Assembly (NCBI GenBank): GCA_938005675.1
Contig: CALKXH010000010.1
Coordinates: 1-43,570 of the forward strand
Reading direction: 5' to 3'
Length of the DNA: 43,570 nt
Source: an uncultured Anaerolineae bacterium
Lineage (GTDB): Bacteria; Chloroflexota; Anaerolineae; Aggregatilineales; UBA2796
Shown: in pieces, positions 40,972-43,570 of the stretch
How the letters are laid out: the number at the start of each line of letters is the position of its first letter
How positions within the stretch are numbered: position 1 is the first letter of the stretch
The notes under the pieces: model-generated
Seen by the model: the letters and a program-made list of their open reading frames with translations, nothing else
What the model was told of the DNA's origin: nothing
Databases searched by the model: none
Translations under genes and position numbers: made by a program

Positions 40972-41091
40972 CTAGAAGCCCTGATAAATCCATTGCGGGG
41001 CGCTCTCAGCCGTGACGATCACCAGCAGGATCACCAGCAGGCACAGGGCGAGCGCGAGGGCGTTCTCGCGGTTGAACAGGCGCTTGAGCAT
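40972..41091 (-). CDS. DltX-like single-pass mini-protein
   Basis: 39 residues from the ATG at 41091 with a strong AAGGAGG seven nt upstream; a longer frame lacks a ribosome site. Basic N-terminus (M-L-K-R-L-F-N-R), one membrane helix (about 11-28), and C-terminal Q-W-I-Y-Q-G-F. The end recalls the conserved F-I-Y-N-E-F motif of DltX, the small partner of the MBOAT DltB, whose C-terminal Tyr carries the acyl group. The gene sits four nt before the MBOAT. A TATAAT lies at 41117-41122. By inference it is the acyl shuttle or stabiliser of the MBOAT. Confidence 0.6.
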   Translation of the reverse strand: MLKRLFNRENALALALCLLVILLVIVTAESAPQWIYQGF

Positions 41092-41116
41092 GGGCGTCCC
41101 TCCTTGCGATGGGGCA

Positions 41117-41122
41117 ATTATA
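41117..41122 (-). promoter_or_regulatory. Promoter -10 of the mini-protein/MBOAT operon
   Basis: TATAAT on the minus strand, 25 nt before the ATG. The only -35 candidate is TTAGCC at 19-nt spacing. Confidence 0.45.
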
Positions 41123-41143
41123 GCGCCCAGAGGGGCGAGGTGG

Positions 41144-42682
41144 CTAATCGGGCAGCAGGACGGGGCGAAAGCCAATCGAGTCCAGCTCGATGACGGGGAT
41201 GTTCTGATAGCGGTAAAAGGTGTTGACGAGGCTGCCCTCCGAAGACCACGATCCGCCGCGCAGCACGCGCGGGTTGCTGCCCTCCAGCCGCAGCGAATCG
41301 GTCTCCCATTCGGTCAGGCACCACTCCCAGACGTTGCCGTGCATATCGAGGACGCCGAAGGGGCTTTTGCCGTTGGGATAAGCATCGACGGGCGTGGGCG
41401 CGCCGATGCCGCTCTCACGGGTGTTGGAGCGCTTGGGATCGAAGAATTTGCCGTAGGGGTAGGGGCGGTTGCCATCGCCTTGGGCGGCGTGCTGCCATTG
41501 CAGCTCGCTGGGCAGGCTGATGCGCTTGCCGGTGCGATGGCTCAGCCAGATGCAGAACGCCACGGCATCGAACCAGCTCACGCGGGTGCGCGGCAGGCGC
41601 TCGCCGAGGAAGACGGTCGGTTTGGGCTGAGGGCGTTTGCGCCGCCAAGCAGAAGCGTGCGGGGAGTACGTCCACCAGCGCAGGTCGCGGTAGCCGTCTG
41701 AGGCGTCGAGGAAGACTTGATACTGGGCGTTGGTGATGGGCGTCTGGGCGATTTTGAAGTCGCCGACCTCGAACAGCCCGCCGCCGGAGCCGGTCGGGTT
41801 GTATTTGCGGATGTCGGTGGCGTTTTCGATGAAGACGAAGCCGCCGCTGACCTCGCACCAGGCGAAGTCGGGCAGGATGTCGCGCACGTCGGGCTTGAGG
41901 CATCTCGGGCGCTGCGGAGGGCGCAATTGGCGGTTGAGGTCGAGCGGATCGTCGGTATGTTCGGGATAATCGCGGCGGAAGCGCTCCCAAGCTTGGCGCG
42001 CCATCTCCAAGTTGACGTGGCGCAAGGCGGCGATCTCTTCGTAGGCATCTTGCGCCTCTTGGCGGCGGCGCTGCTGATACAAGCTGTGCCGCGCGTGTTC
42101 AATGACGGTCTGAATGGAGAAGAAGCGCGGCTGGTAGCCCTCGTCGGCAAGGCTCTCCAGCAGCTCGATGGCGGGCTCGTAGGCGCCATCGCGGATGAGC
42201 GCCAGCGCCTCGGCGAGGCGCAGGGCATGGCGGCGTTGCTGGGGACTGTTAGCGGGGCGGCGGGCGCCGCCTTCGCGCTCGGCGAGGGCGTGCAGCACGC
42301 TGCTGAGCATGGTCTCGTAGGGCTTGTGCACGAAGTCGTGGATGTGCAGTCTGCCGGGCGAGATGGTGATGGGCAGGCTGTTCAGATCGGTCTCGCGGAC
42401 GAGGATCGGCACGATGATCGGGCGCTTTTCGGGCGGCAAGCCGGCGGCGTGATCGAGCTCGATGCGCGGGCCGCTCTCGGTGCTGATCGATTCGGGCGAG
42501 ATGACGAACACGAAATGCGTACACTGCTCGATGCCCGCCTTGATCTCTTCCCAGTAGGGCTTGCGTCCGCTGATGCGCCACACATCCAGCCAGACGTCAT
42601 GCTCGGCGCTCACCAGCCGTTCCGCCAATGCCAGCACGAACTCCTTATCCTGCGAATTGTAGCTGATGAAAACGCGCGCCAT
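41144..42682 (-). CDS. TIR domain - SUMF1-like fusion protein
   Basis: 512 residues from the ATG at 42682 (GAAGG 8 nt upstream). A TIR domain (2-130) opens with V-F-I-S-Y-N-S-Q-D and has Glu75 in R-I-E-L-D-H-A-A at the position of the catalytic glutamate of NAD-cleaving TIRs. A helical linker with TPR-like character (about 130-240) leads to a C-terminal SUMF1/FGE-sulfatase fold (about 265-510) with G-D-F-K-I-A-Q-T-P-I-T-N, L-P-S-E-L-Q-W, H-G-N-V-W-E-W-C and R-V-L-R-G-G-S-W. After W-E-W-C there is no Cys, so the formylglycine-forming Cys pair is missing; the fold probably serves as a binding module. Related fusions occur in bacterial signalling or defence. No effector or sensor partner is adjacent. 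Confidence 0.85.
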   Translation of the reverse strand: MARVFISYNSQDKEFVLALAERLVSAEHDVWLDVWRISGRKPYWEEIKAGIEQCTHFVFVISPESISTESGPRIELDHAAGLPPEKRPIIVPILVRETDLNSLPITISPGRLHIHDFVHKPYETMLSSVLHALAEREGGARRPANSPQQRRHALRLAEALALIRDGAYEPAIELLESLADEGYQPRFFSIQTVIEHARHSLYQQRRRQEAQDAYEEIAALRHVNLEMARQAWERFRRDYPEHTDDPLDLNRQLRPPQRPRCLKPDVRDILPDFAWCEVSGGFVFIENATDIRKYNPTGSGGGLFEVGDFKIAQTPITNAQYQVFLDASDGYRDLRWWTYSPHASAWRRKRPQPKPTVFLGERLPRTRVSWFDAVAFCIWLSHRTGKRISLPSELQWQHAAQGDGNRPYPYGKFFDPKRSNTRESGIGAPTPVDAYPNGKSPFGVLDMHGNVWEWCLTEWETDSLRLEGSNPRVLRGGSWSSEGSLVNTFYRYQNIPVIELDSIGFRPVLLPD

Positions 42683-42886
42683 GCTAATCGCCTTCAAAAA
42701 GGGACTTTCTCTTATTATGCGGTAAAAATCAGTTTTGTGCCTATGGGCTAGCCAAGCTACAGCGCGTTTGTGATCAGTCTAAATTTTATATAGAAATCGG
42801 CGAAATTCTCTAAATTTCTAGCTCAAATGCGCTTAGCATAATGGATTCAAGCCGACTCAAGGGCATCGGTGGCGCGGAAAGAGCAC

Positions 42887-42913
42887 AAAAAAGGGCAGGC
42901 ATCGCGCCTGCCC
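42887..42913 (-). terminator. Terminator after the small membrane gene
   Basis: GGGCAGGC (42893-42900) with GCCTGCCC (42906-42913), 5-nt loop, six T on the minus strand. Confidence 0.85.
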
Positions 42914-42938
42914 GTCTTGCTTGCCCGCCCGTACGTGT

Positions 42939-43217
42939 TCAGCCGACCGCGCCGTCGTCAAGTTGCCCGTCGGTGATGTCGTCGGCAAGGTCGGCGACCT
43001 CTTTGAGGGCGCGGGCGATCTCGCGCACCACTTTCGCCGCCTCAGGCGGCAGCGCCTGATATGCCAGCTCAAGGGCGCGCTTGTTGGCGCGCAAAATTGC
43101 CACGAACGCCGCGAAGCCGCCGACGGTCACCAGCGTGAAGGCGGCGAAGATCAGCACCACCGCCGCGCTCACAATCGCCGAGAGCGCCTGCACGTCCACC
43201 GAGCCGATGTTCTCCAT
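42939..43217 (-). CDS. Small single-pass membrane protein, unknown
   Basis: 92 residues; AGAGGAG lies 8 nt before the ATG. One membrane helix (about 14-42) is followed by an amphipathic charged helical tail and a final acidic end (D-D-I-T-D-G-Q-L-D-D). It recalls phage holin-like or small envelope proteins only in general shape. It lies 20 nt downstream of the coiled-coil gene in the same direction and ends in a strong terminator. Between this terminator and the TIR gene (42714-42840) is an AT-rich stretch that must hold the TIR promoter. Confidence 0.6.
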   Translation of the reverse strand: MENIGSVDVQALSAIVSAAVVLIFAAFTLVTVGGFAAFVAILRANKRALELAYQALPPEAAKVVREIARALKEVADLADDITDGQLDDGAVG

Positions 43218-43237
43218 CTCTCAAACTCCTCTGGCAG

Positions 43238-43561
43238 TCAGCCCAACTTAGACGGCAACTCTGCGCCGCCATCTTTTCCGATAATGCGCCTTATCTCCTC
43301 CAGCTCGCGCTGCAGCTCGCGCAAGATGCCGCGCAGCTCGGGATCGGGCAGGCGCTCGATGCGCTCCTCAATCGAACGCGGCGGCGGCTGTTGAGGCGGC
43401 GCCTCACGCCCCTCTTCAGGGCGATACGCCTGAACGCGATCCACCACTTGCTGCAGGGCGGCTTCATCAGCGCTCGGATCGCAATGCACGACCGTCTTGT
43501 AGACGCCGTAATCGCCCGTTGAGACGCCCAACACGTACGCCAAGTCGCTGAGCGCCGCCAT
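43238..43561 (-). CDS. Small protein with C-terminal coiled coil, unknown
   Basis: 107 residues from the ATG at 43561 with GAAGG just upstream at the window edge; an in-frame TTG is at 43564 and an upstream extension beyond the window cannot be excluded. An N-terminal compact part (to about residue 40, including Y-K-T-V-V-H-C-D-P-S), a Pro/Gln-rich linker and a charged helix (L-R-E-L-Q-R-E-L-E-E-I-R) at about 80-92. No family recognised. It is probably co-transcribed with the small membrane protein. Confidence 0.55.
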   Translation of the reverse strand: MAALSDLAYVLGVSTGDYGVYKTVVHCDPSADEAALQQVVDRVQAYRPEEGREAPPQQPPPRSIEERIERLPDPELRGILRELQRELEEIRRIIGKDGGAELPSKLG

Positions 43562-43570
43562 CAAACCTTC

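Noticed and set aside
41144-42682. Diversity-generating retroelement target
   Set aside because: The C-terminal SUMF1/C-type-lectin fold is of the kind such elements vary, but no AAC-rich variable repeat, template repeat or reverse transcriptase is present.
42939-43561. WXG100 (ESX-type) substrates for the EccC-like system
   Set aside because: Both small proteins were considered for size, but neither has a W-x-G helical hairpin, and one has a membrane helix.

Overview
The window is GC-rich, gene-dense bacterial chromosome. It most resembles Chloroflexota (Anaerolineae-like). The reasons are a lipoprotein with a Thr-Pro-rich linker, many multi-GAF histidine kinases and Nudix enzymes, a grpE-dnaK / hrcA heat-shock cluster, an EccC-type FtsK/SpoIIIE protein next to an FHA protein, and a tmRNA tag ending in ALAMAA. 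Taxonomy is inferred from gene content only. No rRNA, tRNA, insertion sequence or CRISPR array was found. Most genes have a visible Shine-Dalgarno, and about ten promoters with a -35 / 17-19 nt / -10 layout can be read.

Layout. 1-4.5 kb: a truncated lipoprotein esterase, a FecR-like membrane protein, two Nudix hydrolases, a MoxR ATPase and an RmlC-like epimerase. 4.5-15.1 kb is the most striking part: a type VII secretion (ESX/Yuk)-like core. It holds a 2847-residue EccC-like ATPase with seven Walker A motifs (three tandem D1-D2 pairs plus a terminal D3), followed by a protein joining a YukD/EsaB-like ubiquitin fold to an FHA domain. Divergently transcribed is a membrane-anchored pseudokinase reminiscent of EssB/YukC. 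No WXG100 substrate, EccB/EccD or mycosin gene is present in the window.

15.1-17.5 kb: a leftward operon of TPR protein, URO-D-family protein, RsmD and a degenerate ImmA/IrrE-like protein. 17.6-20.1 kb: a polysaccharide operon (Wzz-like, CpsD-like, sugar nucleotidylyltransferase) closed by a strong terminator. 20.2-24.4 kb: grpE-dnaK, with convergent hrcA and divergent trxA; the hrcA/trxA gap holds a CIRCE-like inverted repeat and a self-complementary -10 element. 24.4-27.7 kb: a zinc alcohol dehydrogenase, an alpha/beta hydrolase, HU, about 350 nt with no recognised gene, and ssrA (tmRNA).

27.7-39.4 kb: a knotted carbamoyltransferase, a receiver protein and soluble histidine kinase pair, AlaX, a GT-C-type membrane glycosyltransferase coupled to a 1384-residue PDZ / 10-TM / 4-GAF histidine kinase, a tandem GNAT-like protein and a SpoIIIAA/Ycf45-like ATPase. 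39.5-43.6 kb: an MBOAT acyltransferase preceded by a 39-residue DltX-like mini-protein, a TIR-SUMF1 fusion, and two small genes at the right edge.

The best candidates for an under-described system are the multiplied EccC ATPase with its UBL-FHA and pseudokinase partners, the MBOAT with its mini-protein, and the regulatory architecture around hrcA/trxA and grpE/dnaK.
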